Shown one piece after another: positions 47,512-56,727 of a stretch of DNA of 64,000 bases (within the stretch, counting starts at the first letter, position 1; each line of letters opens with the position of its first letter). The DNA lies in NCBI GenBank assembly GCA_017304475.1, contig JAFKKV010000011.1, forward strand, positions 62,001 through 126,000, in the 5' to 3' direction. Source of the stretch: Hyphomicrobiales bacterium. Lineage in GTDB: Bacteria; Pseudomonadota; Alphaproteobacteria; Rhizobiales; Phreatobacteraceae. The position numbers and the translations under genes are program-made. Below the pieces are notes generated by a model that had not been told where the DNA came from, made no database searches, and saw nothing but the letters and a program-made list of their open reading frames with translations.

Positions 47512-48263
47512 GGCGTTTCTCCCTTGAACTCAGGTGTTTCCGGCGATTTGGGCGTGCCGCGGTCGGCGACGCCGAGATGACGGTCAAGCGCCGCGGCATC
47601 GGCCAGCAGCGCTTCGCTTGCACCTTCCCAGACGACGGCGCCCCGGTCGAGAATGATGGCCCTGTCGGTCAGCGGCAGGATCTTACGCGCTTTTTGCTCC
47701 ACCACGATGGCCGCCATGCCCTCGTCGCGCACGATGCGGCGGATCGCCGCGAGCAATTCGTCGACGATGATCGGCGCGAGGCCTTCCAGCGGCTCGTCGA
47801 GCAGCAGGATCTTGGGGTTGAGCACCAGCGCCCGGGCCACCGCCAGCATCTGCTGTTCGCCGCCGGACAGCTGGTTGCCGAGATTGTCGCGGCGCTCTTT
47901 CAGCCTCGGAAACATCGTGAAGACGCGCTCGGGCGCCCAGGCGCCAGGGGTCGCGACCGCGGTCAGGTTTTCTTCCACCGTCAGCGACTTGAAGATGCCG
48001 CGCTCCTGCGGCACCCAGCCGAGCCCGAGTGCGGCCCGCCGTTCCGGCCGCACCGCCTGGATGTCCCGGCCGGCGAGCCGGATCGTGCCGCTCTTGAAGG
48101 TGGTCAGGCCGGCGATCGTTTCGATCAGCGTGGTCTTGCCGGTGCCGTTGCGGCCGAGCAGCGCCAGTGCCTGGCCCTGGTCGAGGCGAAGCGACAGGCG
48201 GTTCAGCACGATGGCTTCGCCATAGCCGGAAACGACCGTGTCGAGGGCGAGGAGCTCGGTCAT
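47508..48263 (-). CDS. Branched-chain amino acid-type ABC transporter ATPase (LivF-like)
   Basis: A 251-residue ATPase with Walker A GRNGTGKTT, VPQERGIFKSLTVEENL (the LivF-specific Q-loop region), signature LSGGEQQML, and Walker B ILLLDEPLEGLAP. The start overlaps the LivG-like stop by ATGA and the stop overlaps the MetE-like gene. It is part of a five-component importer of the hydrophobic amino acid uptake family. The ligand need not be an amino acid. Confidence 0.93.
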   Translation of the reverse strand: MTELLALDTVVSGYGEAIVLNRLSLRLDQGQALALLGRNGTGKTTLIETIAGLTTFKSGTIRLAGRDIQAVRPERRAALGLGWVPQERGIFKSLTVEENLTAVATPGAWAPERVFTMFPRLKERRDNLGNQLSGGEQQMLAVARALVLNPKILLLDEPLEGLAPIIVDELLAAIRRIVRDEGMAAIVVEQKARKILPLTDRAIILDRGAVVWEGASEALLADAAALDRHLGVADRGTPKSPETPEFKGETP

Positions 48264-49009
48264 TCCGTGCCCTCGCCGAGATAGACCTCGCGCACCCGCG
48301 GGTCGGCCTGGATCTCCTGCACCGAGCCCTCGGTGAACACCGCGCCCTGGACCAGCACGGTAATGCGCTCGGCGAAGCGAAAGACCAGGTCCATGTCGTG
48401 CTCGATCAGCACCACGGTGACCTCGCGCGGCAGGCTGGAGACGATATCGATGATCTCATGGCGCTCGCCTTCCGGCACGCCGGCGGCCGGTTCGTCGAGC
48501 AGCAGCACCCGCGGCCGGCAGGCAAGCGCCGTGGCGATCTCCAGGAGCCGCCTCTTGCCATAGGGCAGCATCACCGTGCGCTGATACATGACGTCGGCGA
48601 GCTTGAAGGTGGCGAGCAGGTCGGCGGCCTCGTCGAGCACGGCCTGCTTGGAGCCGGTGAGGCGCCACCATTGCCCGCCCGTGCCCTGATATTCCGAGAT
48701 CGCCAGCCCGATGGTCTCGAGCGGCGTCAATTCGTTGAACAGCTGGTTGATCTGGAAGGTCCGTGCGAGGCCCCGCGCCACCCGCTTGTGCTGGGCGAGC
48801 CGGGTGATGTCGGCGCCCTCCAGCCGGATGGCGCCCGAGGTCGGCGCCAGGACGCCGGTCATCAGATTGATCAGCGTGGTCTTGCCGGCGCCATTCGGCC
48901 CGATCAGCGCATGGCGGGTGCCTGCCGCGATCGACAGCGACACGTCGTTGGTGGCGACGAGGCCGCCGAAACGGCGCACCAGATTGCGGGTTTCCAGCGC
49001 CGGCGTCAT
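48260..49009 (-). CDS. Branched-chain amino acid-type ABC transporter ATPase (LivG-like)
   Basis: A 249-residue ATPase with Walker A GPNGAGKTT, the LivG-type GLARTFQINQLFNELTPLE, and Walker B VLLLDEPAAGV. The helical signature is less canonical (LPYGKRRLLEIA instead of LSGGQ), as in many LivG proteins. H-loop is LIEHDMDLV. The start at 49009 gives the ATGA overlap with the LivM-like gene; a much longer in-frame extension would run through that gene and is rejected. Confidence 0.92.
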   Translation of the reverse strand: MTPALETRNLVRRFGGLVATNDVSLSIAAGTRHALIGPNGAGKTTLINLMTGVLAPTSGAIRLEGADITRLAQHKRVARGLARTFQINQLFNELTPLETIGLAISEYQGTGGQWWRLTGSKQAVLDEAADLLATFKLADVMYQRTVMLPYGKRRLLEIATALACRPRVLLLDEPAAGVPEGERHEIIDIVSSLPREVTVVLIEHDMDLVFRFAERITVLVQGAVFTEGSVQEIQADPRVREVYLGEGTE

Positions 49010-50007
49010 GGTTTGGCCCGCCCGGTCAAGAGCTTCAGCCGCGCCGTGATGCGGTCGCGCCCGATCAGCACCAGGATGACCAGGAACAGGCCCATCCAGA
49101 ACAGCCAATAGGCGGGAGTGATGCCGGAGAGGAAATCCTTCATCAGCTTGAAGGCGACGGCGCCGAGAAGCCCGCCATAGAGATAGCCGGAGCCGCCGAT
49201 GACCAGCACCAGGAGCCCGTCGGCCGATTTGCCGAAATCGAGCACCTCGAGCGAGACGAAGGCGGTGGTCTGCGCCAGCAGGGCGCCGGCGGCGCCGGCA
49301 TAGGCCGCCGACAGCGTATAGATCATGATCAGGCGGCGCGCCGGCGAGATGCCGATCGAGGCGGCGCGCAGCCGGTTGTCCTTGACCGCGCGCAGCGACA
49401 GGCCGAACGGCGAATGCACCACCCGGCGGGCCAGCAGGAACAGGATGAACAGCACGGCGAGGCTGTAGAGATAGGCGGTTCGCCCCAGGAAATCGAAGGC
49501 GAACAGGCCGAGGATCGGCCCCATCGTGATGCCGAGCAGGCCGTCGGCGCCGCCCGTCAGCCATTCCAGCTTGTTGGCGGCCTCGTAGATCAGCAGGGCG
49601 ACGCCCAGCGTCACCATCAGCCGGGTCAGGTCGGTGCCGCGAATGATCAGGAAGCTGGTGGCGAAGCCGAGCAGGCCGGATGCGGCCATGGCGATGACGA
49701 GGCCGGTGACCGGCTCGGCGACGACCGTCTTGGCGAGCAGGCCGGCGACATAGGCGCCGAAGCCGAAAAACGCCGCCTGGCCGAGCGACACGATGCCGGC
49801 ATAACCGAGGATCAGGTCGATCGACAGGGCGAACAGCCCGAGAATGGCGATCTCGTTGAGCAGGGCGGCGCGGTTGGGCGCAATGACGAGCACGGCGAGC
49901 GCCAGCGCCCAGAACAGGATCTCCTGCGGCTTCCAGGAGGCCTGGTGCCTGAGAAAGCCGGTGGGGCTGGCCGGTGCGTCGGAGGTGCGGCCGAGGAATT
50001 TCAGCAT
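49006..50007 (-). CDS. Branched-chain amino acid-type ABC transporter permease (LivM-like)
   Basis: A 333-residue polytopic permease. It has the LivM pattern LILGYAGIVSLGQAAFFGFGAY, GLSLRAVKDNRLRAASIGI (the coupling helix region), and VIGGSGYLYGGLLGAV. About eight to ten hydrophobic segments are seen. It is encoded between LivH-like and LivG-like genes, with an ATGA overlap to the latter. Confidence 0.93.
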   Translation of the reverse strand: MLKFLGRTSDAPASPTGFLRHQASWKPQEILFWALALAVLVIAPNRAALLNEIAILGLFALSIDLILGYAGIVSLGQAAFFGFGAYVAGLLAKTVVAEPVTGLVIAMAASGLLGFATSFLIIRGTDLTRLMVTLGVALLIYEAANKLEWLTGGADGLLGITMGPILGLFAFDFLGRTAYLYSLAVLFILFLLARRVVHSPFGLSLRAVKDNRLRAASIGISPARRLIMIYTLSAAYAGAAGALLAQTTAFVSLEVLDFGKSADGLLVLVIGGSGYLYGGLLGAVAFKLMKDFLSGITPAYWLFWMGLFLVILVLIGRDRITARLKLLTGRAKP

Positions 50008-50014
50008 GGGCGGC

Positions 50015-50875
50015 TCATCGCGTCACCCCGCGGGCGAACAGCCCGTTCGGCCTGAGCATCAGGATGGCGATCATCACGGCATAGATGATGAAGGCGCCGG
50101 CCTGGGGGATGTAATATTTGCCGGCGACATCGGCGAAGCCGAGCAGGAGGGCGGCGACGAAGGGCCCGGTCATCGAGGAGGTGCCGCCCACCGTCACGAC
50201 GATCAGGAAATAGAGCATGAATTTCAGCGGGAAGGTCGGGTCGAGGCCGAGGATCTCGGCGCCGAGGGCACCGCCGAGGCCGGCAAGGCCCGATCCGAAT
50301 GCGAAGGTCACCGCGAAGATGGCGTTGACGTCGATGCCCATGCCGCGCGCCGTGCGGGGATCGTCGACCGCCGCGCGCAGCCGCGAGCCGAACCGGGTCT
50401 TCGCCAGGACCAGCTGCAGCGCGATGGTCAGGGCGCCGCAGACCACGATCAGGAACAGCCGGTAGACGCCGATGCCGACGCCGAAGACGTCGAAACGGCC
50501 GAGCAGGTAGGACGGCAGCCGGATATTCTGCGGCGACGAGCCCATCATGTAGTCGGCCGCCGCCACCGCCATGAACACCAGCCCGATCGAGAACAGCACC
50601 TGGTCGAGATGGCTGCGGCCATACATGTGGCGATAGAGCAGGCGTTCGGCGACCGCGCCGAGCGCCGCGGTGGCCAGGAAGGCGAGCGGCAGGCAGGCCA
50701 GGAACGGCACGCCGTAGCGCTGCATCATGACGACCGTGACATAGCCGCCGGCCATGGCGAAGGCGCCGTGGGCGAGATTGACGAAGTTCATCAGGCCCAG
50801 CGTCACCGCCAGTCCGCAGGCCAGGACGAACAGGAGCATGCCATAGGCGATGCCGTCGAACAGGATGGTCAGCAT
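50015..50875 (-). CDS. Branched-chain amino acid-type ABC transporter permease (LivH-like)
   Basis: A 286-residue polytopic permease with FDGIAYGMLLFVLACGLAV, the conserved GLMNFVNLAHGAFAMAGGY, LRAAVDDPRTARGMGIDV and the C-terminal LRPNGLFARGVTR. These are standard LivH blocks. It starts 75 bases downstream of the binding-protein gene and ends 7 bases before the LivM-like start. Confidence 0.93.
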   Translation of the reverse strand: MLTILFDGIAYGMLLFVLACGLAVTLGLMNFVNLAHGAFAMAGGYVTVVMMQRYGVPFLACLPLAFLATAALGAVAERLLYRHMYGRSHLDQVLFSIGLVFMAVAAADYMMGSSPQNIRLPSYLLGRFDVFGVGIGVYRLFLIVVCGALTIALQLVLAKTRFGSRLRAAVDDPRTARGMGIDVNAIFAVTFAFGSGLAGLGGALGAEILGLDPTFPLKFMLYFLIVVTVGGTSSMTGPFVAALLLGFADVAGKYYIPQAGAFIIYAVMIAILMLRPNGLFARGVTR

Positions 50876-50950
50876 GTCGGCGCGTCTCGGCGGCGGGACA
50901 CGGGAACGGACCGGGGCGGAGAGGCCGTCCCGGTCGCGGTGATGATCGGT

Positions 50951-52123
50951 TCAGCGTCCCTTGATCGGATCCGGCACCGCTTCGAAGGTGGCGAATTCGA
51001 CATTGTAGAGCTGGCCGTCGACCTTCTCGACCCGCCGGACATAGATGTTCTGGGTGATGTCGCGGGTGCGCGCCTCGATGGTGATCGGTCCGCGCGGGCT
51101 GACCCAGCTCATGCCCTGCATGGCGCCGATGAGGGCGGTGCCGTCGCCGGTTCCATTGGTCTTCTTCAGCGCCTCGTAGATCAGGTGCATGCCGTCATAG
51201 CCGCCGACCGCCATGAAATTCGGGCGCATGTTCGGATTGGCCGCGCGGAAGGCCTGCACGAAGGCCTTGTTCTCGGCCGAGGGATGGGCCGCCGAATAAT
51301 GATGGCTGGTGACCACGCCGAGAATCGCGTCGCCCATGTCGTTGAGCAGATCGTCATCGGTCACGTCGCCGGTGCCGATCAGCTTGACGCCGGCCTTGTC
51401 GAGGCCGCGCTCGATGAACTGCTTGACGAACTGGCCGCCGATGCCCGAGGGCACGAAGACGAACAGCGCGTCGGGTTTGGAATCGGCGACGCGCTGCAGG
51501 AAAGGCGCGAAATCCGGGCTGCGCAGCGGCACGCGCACCTCGGCCATCAGCTCGCCGCCGGCCTTGGTGAAGCGCTCCTTGAAGGCCTTTTCGGCGTCGA
51601 TCCCGGGGGCATAGTCGGTGACCAGGCTGATCACCTTCTTGATGCCGTTCTGCGCCGCCCAATCGGCGATCGGCTGGGTCGCCTGCGGCAGCGTGAAGCT
51701 GGTGCGGGTGATGAAGGGTGATTGCTCGGTGATTGCCGAGGTGGCCGCGGCCATGACCACCATGGGGGTCTTGGACTGGGTGGCGAGCGGCGCCACCGCG
51801 AAGGCGAGCGGGGTCAGCCCGAAGCCGGCGAGGACCGCGACCTTGTCGTTGACGATCAGTTCCTGGGCGATGCGGCGGGTGACGTCGGCGGCCCCGGTAT
51901 CGTCGCGGACCAGGAGTTCGATCCGGCGCCCGGCGACGGTCGCGCCCTTCTGCGCCATGTAGAGCTTGGCTGCAGCCTCGATCTGCCGCCCGGTCGACGC
52001 CGACTGGCCGGTCATCGGCAGGATGAGGCCGATCTTCGTGACCTCCTGCGCCTGCGCGGTGCTGCCGAGGCCGGTGGCCATGGCGGCGCTGATACCGGCA
52101 AGCGTCTGGCGTCTGTTCAGCAT
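50951..52123 (-). CDS. ABC transporter substrate-binding protein (LivJ-like, type I fold)
   Basis: A 390-residue periplasmic binding protein. The N-terminus MLNRRQTLAGISAAMATG resembles a Tat/Sec export signal, cleaved near TAQAQ. The mature protein begins KIGLILPMTGQSASTGRQIE, as in the periplasmic_binding_6 family. The ATG at 52123 is preceded by GGGAGGA; a start at 52198 would put an unlikely basic leader before the signal. The ligand is unknown; the pairing with a divergent ring-cleaving dioxygenase hints at aromatic or related compounds. Confidence 0.92.
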   Translation of the reverse strand: MLNRRQTLAGISAAMATGLGSTAQAQEVTKIGLILPMTGQSASTGRQIEAAAKLYMAQKGATVAGRRIELLVRDDTGAADVTRRIAQELIVNDKVAVLAGFGLTPLAFAVAPLATQSKTPMVVMAAATSAITEQSPFITRTSFTLPQATQPIADWAAQNGIKKVISLVTDYAPGIDAEKAFKERFTKAGGELMAEVRVPLRSPDFAPFLQRVADSKPDALFVFVPSGIGGQFVKQFIERGLDKAGVKLIGTGDVTDDDLLNDMGDAILGVVTSHHYSAAHPSAENKAFVQAFRAANPNMRPNFMAVGGYDGMHLIYEALKKTNGTGDGTALIGAMQGMSWVSPRGPITIEARTRDITQNIYVRRVEKVDGQLYNVEFATFEAVPDPIKGR

Positions 52124-52524
52124 GGTCGTTCCTCCCTGTGTCATTATTCTCAGCCTTTTCTTGGCTCTTGTCGTCGCCCCGCGCCCGGTTTCTGTCAAGT
52201 GCGATATTCAGACGAGAGAGCGATTATCGCACACTATTCTGCGACTTGGGTTGCATGTCCTTGCGGTTTTCACGGTCCCGGCAAACCCTTGATCCGTATT
52301 GAGGTCTGCACGCCGATGATGAAGCAAGTGAGAAATTTGGGGCGATTTCTGAGCAGGCCTCATGGTCCGGCCATGCCGCGGGGATGCACGAATTCGTTCA
52401 ATCCCGTCGAATAACGGATTTGCTTCGGCAATCGCTCCGGTCCCTGATGCGATGACCGGCAAGCGGGACAGTCCGGTTGCGGCATGTCGAGGCCAAGCCG
52501 ATGGAAAGCGCGAAGGAGACCGCA
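52124..52524. promoter_or_regulatory. Divergent control region with GCGAT-type inverted repeats
   Basis: No gene is supportable. At 52199-52244 an inverted repeat GTGCGATA-N18-TATCGCAC is followed by TCGCA-N8-TGCGA, and the middle site is itself the palindrome GCGAT-T-ATCGC (52220-52230). This looks like an operator array for a dimeric regulator controlling the Liv-type operon, the dioxygenase gene, or both. The regulator gene is not in the window. Confidence 0.4.
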
Positions 52525-53496
52525 ATGGCGGACGCCGAACCTTGCCGGGATCTCGCCCATCTCGGCCATGTCGAGATGTTCACCGCCAGGCCCGACGAAA
52601 GTCTCGCCTTCTTCGTCGATGTCATGGGCATGCAGGAGAGCGGCCGTGACGGCGCGAGCGTCTATTTGCGCGGCTGGGACGATTACGAGTTCCACACGCT
52701 GAAGCTCACGGAGGCCGCGACATCGGGTATCGGCCATGTGGCGTTCCGCACCTTCAGCCGCCAGGCGCTCGACCGGCGGGTGGCCGAACTGACCGCCATG
52801 GGGGCCGGCATCGGCTGGACCGAGGGCGATCTCGGCCACGGCGCGGCGTTTCGGGCGCGCGGCCCCGATGGCCACGTCTTCGAACTCTATTACGACACGC
52901 GCTGGTACGAGGCGCCGGAGCACCTGCGCCCGGCCCTGAAGAACCAGGCGCAGCGCTTCCCGGCGCGCGGCGTCAATGCCCGCCGGATCGATCACCTGAA
53001 CCTGCTGGTGCTCGATGTCGCCGCGACCAGGCACTTCCTGGAACGGGGCTTCGGCATGCGCACCACCGAGCAGATCGTGCTCGACAACGGCACCGAGGCC
53101 GGCGCCTGGCTGACCGCCAGCAACAAGACCTATGATATCGCCTTCACCGCCGACCATGCCGGCGTCGCCGGCCGGTTTCACCACGTCACCTATGCGGTGG
53201 ACAGCCGCGAGGACGTGCTCAGGGCAGCCGACATCTTCCTGGAGCACGGCGTCTTCATCGAAACCGGCCCGCACAAGCACGCGGTGCAGCAGACCTTCTT
53301 CCTTTATGTCTACGAGCCCGGCGGCAACCGCGTTGAGATCGCCAATGCCGGGGCCCGGCTGATGCTGGCGCCCGACTGGAAGCCGATCGTCTGGACCGAG
53401 GCGGAGCGCCGCAAGGGCCAGGCCTGGGGTCTGCAGACGGTCGCCTCGTTCCACACCCATGGCACGCCGCCGGTGGAGCGCCCCGGCGGAGCCTGA
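52525..53496 (+). CDS. VOC-family extradiol dioxygenase (catechol 2,3-dioxygenase-like)
   Basis: A 323-residue protein with two vicinal-oxygen-chelate modules (about 10-125 and 153-275). The metal ligands of the C-terminal module can be assigned as His157 (RIDHLNLLV), the His pair at 219-220 (FHHVTYAV) and Glu271 (GNRVEIA), as in type I extradiol enzymes. It would open an aromatic diol ring next to a hydroxyl group using Fe(II) and oxygen. The ATG at 52525 follows AAGGAG by six bases; upstream ATG 52501 and TTG 52477 are weaker. It is divergent from the Liv-type importer. Confidence 0.86.
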   Translation: MADAEPCRDLAHLGHVEMFTARPDESLAFFVDVMGMQESGRDGASVYLRGWDDYEFHTLKLTEAATSGIGHVAFRTFSRQALDRRVAELTAMGAGIGWTEGDLGHGAAFRARGPDGHVFELYYDTRWYEAPEHLRPALKNQAQRFPARGVNARRIDHLNLLVLDVAATRHFLERGFGMRTTEQIVLDNGTEAGAWLTASNKTYDIAFTADHAGVAGRFHHVTYAVDSREDVLRAADIFLEHGVFIETGPHKHAVQQTFFLYVYEPGGNRVEIANAGARLMLAPDWKPIVWTEAERRKGQAWGLQTVASFHTHGTPPVERPGGA

Positions 53497-53693
53497 CCCT
53501 GTACGGCTCCGGGCAACGGCGCAAACGGCGCTTGCACGGGCGCTGCGGCCGGGGTGCCCCGATGCCCTTGCGGCCGTCCCGGCCTGATCCGATCTGACAT
53601 CCAACTTGCAGAGGGCCGGTCGACGGCCATCGGGGCGGCGGCTTGGCCTTGGGCGCCGGTGTCCCGTCCTCCAACATCTGGAACGGATCCACC

Positions 53694-54638
53694 ATGCAAC
53701 TCACCGGCATCCATCACCTGACGGCCGTCTCGGCCGATGCTTCCGCCAATCATGCCTTCTATACGGGCCTGCTCGGCATGCGCCTGGTCAAGCGCACCGT
53801 GAACCAGGACGACGTCTCGGCCTATCACCTGTTTTATGGCGACGGCGTCGCCAGCCCCGGCTCCGACGTGACCTTCTTCGAATGGCCGGTCGAGCCCGAG
53901 CGGCGCGGCACCCATGCGATCATCCGCACCTCGCTTCGTGTCGCCGGCGCCGACACCCTTCGCTGGTGGGCTGCCCATTTCGCCGAACGCGGCGTCAAGC
54001 ATGAGGCGCCGGTCCTGCGCGACGGCCGCCTGACGCTCGATTTCGAGGATCCGGAGGGCCAGCGCCTGGCTCTTGTCGACGATGGCGGGGCGGGCGAGGC
54101 CCATCCCTGGGATGCCAGCGCGGTTCCCGCCGAACGGCAGATCCGCGGCCTCGGCCCGATCATCGCGAGCGTGCCGGTGCTGGAGCCGACCGAGCTCGTC
54201 CTGACCCATGTCCTCGGCATGCGCCGGGCCCGCAGCTATCGCTTCGGCGAGGCCGGACCCGAGGTCCATGTCTTCGAAATGGGCGAGGGCGGTCCGGCGG
54301 CCGAATATCATGTCGCGGTCGAGCCCGGCCTGCCGCAGGCGCGCCAGGGCGCCGGCTCGGTCCATCACGTCGCGTTCCGCACACCCGATGCCACGCAATA
54401 CCGCGCCTGGATCGACCGCCTGAAGGAGATGCGCATCCCCAATTCCGGCGCGGTCGACCGCTATTATTTCGAGAGCCTCTATTTCCGCGAGCCCAACGGC
54501 ATCCTGTTCGAGATCGCCACCGACGGTCCGGGCTTCGATGCCGACGAGCCGATGGCGGCGCTCGGTGAAAGGCTGGCGCTGCCGCCCTTCCTGGAGCCGC
54601 GCCGGGCCGAGATCGAGCGTGGCCTGAAGCCGCTCTGA
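53694..54638 (+). CDS. VOC-family ring-cleaving dioxygenase (MhqO/PcpA-like)
   Basis: A 314-residue double-module VOC protein. The first His ligand is in [13 protein letters not shown] and the second in [12 protein letters not shown], with Glu in [33 protein letters not shown] and [11 protein letters not shown] are typical of the hydroquinone/quinol ring-cleavage group. It probably cleaves a para-diol or quinone-derived substrate. It lies 197 bases after the catechol dioxygenase-like gene on the same strand, and the two may act on related aromatics. Confidence 0.86.
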   Translation: MQLTGIHHLTAVSADASANHAFYTGLLGMRLVKRTVNQDDVSAYHLFYGDGVASPGSDVTFFEWPVEPERRGTHAIIRTSLRVAGADTLRWWAAHFAERGVKHEAPVLRDGRLTLDFEDPEGQRLALVDDGGAGEAHPWDASAVPAERQIRGLGPIIASVPVLEPTELVLTHVLGMRRARSYRFGEAGPEVHVFEMGEGGPAAEYHVAVEPGLPQARQGAGSVHHVAFRTPDATQYRAWIDRLKEMRIPNSGAVDRYYFESLYFREPNGILFEIATDGPGFDADEPMAALGERLALPPFLEPRRAEIERGLKPL

Positions 54639-54716
54639 TCCGCGCGATCACGGCTTTCGCCGGAGCGTCATGTCGGCCTAAATTGCCGGTGCCCGATTCA
54701 CCGGCAAGAGGCTGAC

Positions 54717-55061
54717 ATGACGCTTTTTCGTTTCGCGCTCGCGCTCTCGGGCGCCCTGATCCTTGCCGGCTGCAACACCGCCGCGGAGGCTCCGGCGGTC
54801 CAGCCGGCCGCCCAGGCCGCGACGCCGCAATATGTCACCCGTTCCGATTTCCGCCTGCCCGAGGGCACCGGCTGCTCGGGCGAGATCGCCCGCTTCCGGG
54901 CGGTGATGGACAACGACCTGCAGACCGGCCACGTCAACCGCGAGGTTCACGGCCGGGTCATCGCCGATCTGCGTGGACCCGAGCAGGCTTGCGCCGCCGG
55001 CAATGACGGCGCTGCCCGCGGCGCGCTGCGGACCGTGAAATCGCGCTACGGCTATCCGTAA
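54717..55061 (+). CDS. Small putative lipoprotein
   Basis: A 114-residue protein with a lipoprotein signal peptide: basic-hydrophobic start and lipobox LAGC at residues 16-19, so Cys19 would be lipid-modified. An Ala/Pro-rich linker and a short domain with two further cysteines (CSGEIARFRAVMDNDLQTGH and QACAAG) follow. I do not recognise the domain; function unknown. An AGAGG-like site precedes the ATG. Confidence 0.75.
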   Translation: MTLFRFALALSGALILAGCNTAAEAPAVQPAAQAATPQYVTRSDFRLPEGTGCSGEIARFRAVMDNDLQTGHVNREVHGRVIADLRGPEQACAAGNDGAARGALRTVKSRYGYP

Positions 55062-55064
55062 TCC

Positions 55065-55130
55065 CGATCGCGGCCTTCTGTGATGTCGATCGCGGCCTTC
55101 CGCGATCCCAATCGCGCCCTCGCGCGACCC
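55065..55130 (+). repeat. Three tandem 22-bp degenerate repeats
   Basis: Three units (55065-55086, 55087-55108, 55109-55130) share the core CGATCGCGGCCTTC and an inverted end. Units 1 and 2 match at 18 of 22 positions; unit 3 is more diverged. They lie directly after the lipoprotein gene. Too few and too short for CRISPR. Confidence 0.5.
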
Positions 55131-55255
55131 CGACAGCCCGTGCGCGTCCGCATGGTCTGAACCGTCGCGCCGACTGAATTTCAGGCTTGCCCAGCGGCTG
55201 CCTCGTCCTGTGAGATGAGAAGCGGCGGGGCCAGCCTCCGCCGGAGGATCGGCCG

Positions 55256-55996
55256 GTGCGGATCGCCTTCCTGTCGGACATTCACGGCAACCGTGAAGCG
55301 CTCGAAACCTGCCTTGCCCATGCGCTGGGCGAGGCACCGGACCGCTTCGTGGTGCTGGGCGATATTGTCGGTTATGGCGCCGATCCGGTGTTCTGCGCCG
55401 AGGCGGTGGCGGCCCTCGCGGCCCACGGCGCGGTTGTCGTCAAAGGCAATCACGACGAAGCCGTCGGCCCGGGCATGCCGAGCATGACACGCGACGCGCT
55501 CGCGGCGGTGATGTGGACGCGGACCCAACTCGGCGCCGGCCATCTCGGCTTCCTCGCCGGCCTGCCCCTGGCCGTGCGCGACGCCGACCGGCTCTATGTC
55601 CATGCCAGTGCCGACCGGCCGGGCCACTGGCCCTATATCATGTCGGATCGCGACGCCGCGCTGAGCCTGGCCGCGACCGATGCCGTCATGGTCTTTTCCG
55701 GTCACACCCATGTGCCGGCGGTGTTTCCGCTCCGTGCCGATGGCGGCTGCGACATCGTCGTGCCCTCAACGGGCGTTCCCATGCGGCTCTGGCCAAGGCA
55801 GCGCTGCCAGGTGGTGGTCGGTTCGGTCGGCCAGCCGCGCGACGGCAATCCGGCGGCCGCCTATTCGATCCTCGACCTCGGCCGGGCGACCCTGACGCAA
55901 TATCGGCTGACCTATGATCACGCCCGCGCGGCCGGCAAGATCCTCGCCGCCGGCCTGCCGCCGCGCCTTGCCGACAGGCTGGCGCTCGGCCAGTGA
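55256..55996 (+). CDS. Metallophosphoesterase (calcineurin-like)
   Basis: A 246-residue binuclear metallophosphoesterase. Motifs are in order: RIAFLSDIHGN (DxH), VLGDIVGYGADP (GDxxxYG), VKGNHDEAV (GNHD), LYVHASADRP and VFSGHTHVPA (GHTH). NPAAAYSILDL is typical of the YfcE/PrpE-like group that acts on nucleotides or small phosphodiesters. The GTG start at 55256 places the first motif at residue 6. The substrate is not predictable. Confidence 0.9.
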   Translation: MRIAFLSDIHGNREALETCLAHALGEAPDRFVVLGDIVGYGADPVFCAEAVAALAAHGAVVVKGNHDEAVGPGMPSMTRDALAAVMWTRTQLGAGHLGFLAGLPLAVRDADRLYVHASADRPGHWPYIMSDRDAALSLAATDAVMVFSGHTHVPAVFPLRADGGCDIVVPSTGVPMRLWPRQRCQVVVGSVGQPRDGNPAAAYSILDLGRATLTQYRLTYDHARAAGKILAAGLPPRLADRLALGQ

Positions 55997-56004
55997 GCGG
56001 TCGG

Positions 56005-56727
56005 TCAGGCCGGTGAGCCCGCGCTTCGCCGCCCGAGCCACCATTCCGCATAGGCCAGTTGAAAAGCCGGCATAAGGTCGGGCCGCAGGTCGCCCGCGTC
56101 CCGCACGATATGGATGTCGGCCAGTTCCGGGGTCGCTTCGGCCGCGATGCGCGCGAGGATCAGGGCCCGCAGGGGCGCGGCCGCCAGCGGCGAGCGCATC
56201 ACCTTCACGAAGGCCGAGCGCTTGTCGTCTTCGCGCAGCCAGAAGCCGTCCTCGATGGTCAGCTCGTCGGGCCTGAGGCCAGTCTCCTCGGTCAGTTCCC
56301 GCCGGACGCTGCCGTCGAGGTCGACCCGGGAGCCGACCACGTCGCCGAGATCGGGCGTGCCGCCGGGAAAATAGATCTTGCCGGCATTGGCCGTGTGCGC
56401 CGCCATCACGCCCATCAGCAGGCAGTCGTCGGCGCTGGTCAGCCCGGCAAGGGCGAAGGCGTTGCGGGTCGAGCCGTCAGCCGTGCCATGACGCATGAAA
56501 TGCAGGAATTCGGCATAGTCGACGGCCATGTAACGGCCCCGAAACACATCGCCCTCAGCCGCGCCTTCCGCCAGAAGCAAGACCCGCCCATTGAACATTG
56601 CCGGCTTGTCGGCGATCCACTGGTCCCAAGCGGAACGAATCGCTTCGGCATGCGTTTCCGCGTAGGCCCAGCGGTGGGTGGAGATTCCGGTCTCCATGGT
56701 GCGGATGAAGCGGAACGGTGCGGTCAC
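56005..56727 (-). CDS. NUDIX hydrolase
   Basis: A 240-residue protein whose central part has a recognisable Nudix box: YFPGGTPDLGDVVGS leading into VRRELTEETG, with the REx2EE core intact. The N-terminal 110 residues (ISTHRWAYAETHAEAI, RVLLLAEG) match larger NUDIX proteins that hydrolyse nucleoside diphosphate derivatives. The glutamate normally found between the Gly and RE parts is replaced by Asp-rich sequence. Substrate unknown. It converges on the phosphoesterase gene with 8 bases between stops. Confidence 0.82.
   Translation of the reverse strand: MTAPFRFIRTMETGISTHRWAYAETHAEAIRSAWDQWIADKPAMFNGRVLLLAEGAAEGDVFRGRYMAVDYAEFLHFMRHGTADGSTRNAFALAGLTSADDCLLMGVMAAHTANAGKIYFPGGTPDLGDVVGSRVDLDGSVRRELTEETGLRPDELTIEDGFWLREDDKRSAFVKVMRSPLAAAPLRALILARIAAEATPELADIHIVRDAGDLRPDLMPAFQLAYAEWWLGRRSAGSPA

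Noticed and set aside
48260..49564. Longer LivG-like protein starting at 49564
   Set aside because: The extension would run through the LivM-like gene; the ATG at 49009 gives the expected ATGA overlap and usual length.
55065..55130. Tandem repeats as a CRISPR array
   Set aside because: The units abut directly with no spacers, there are only three, and no cas gene is near.
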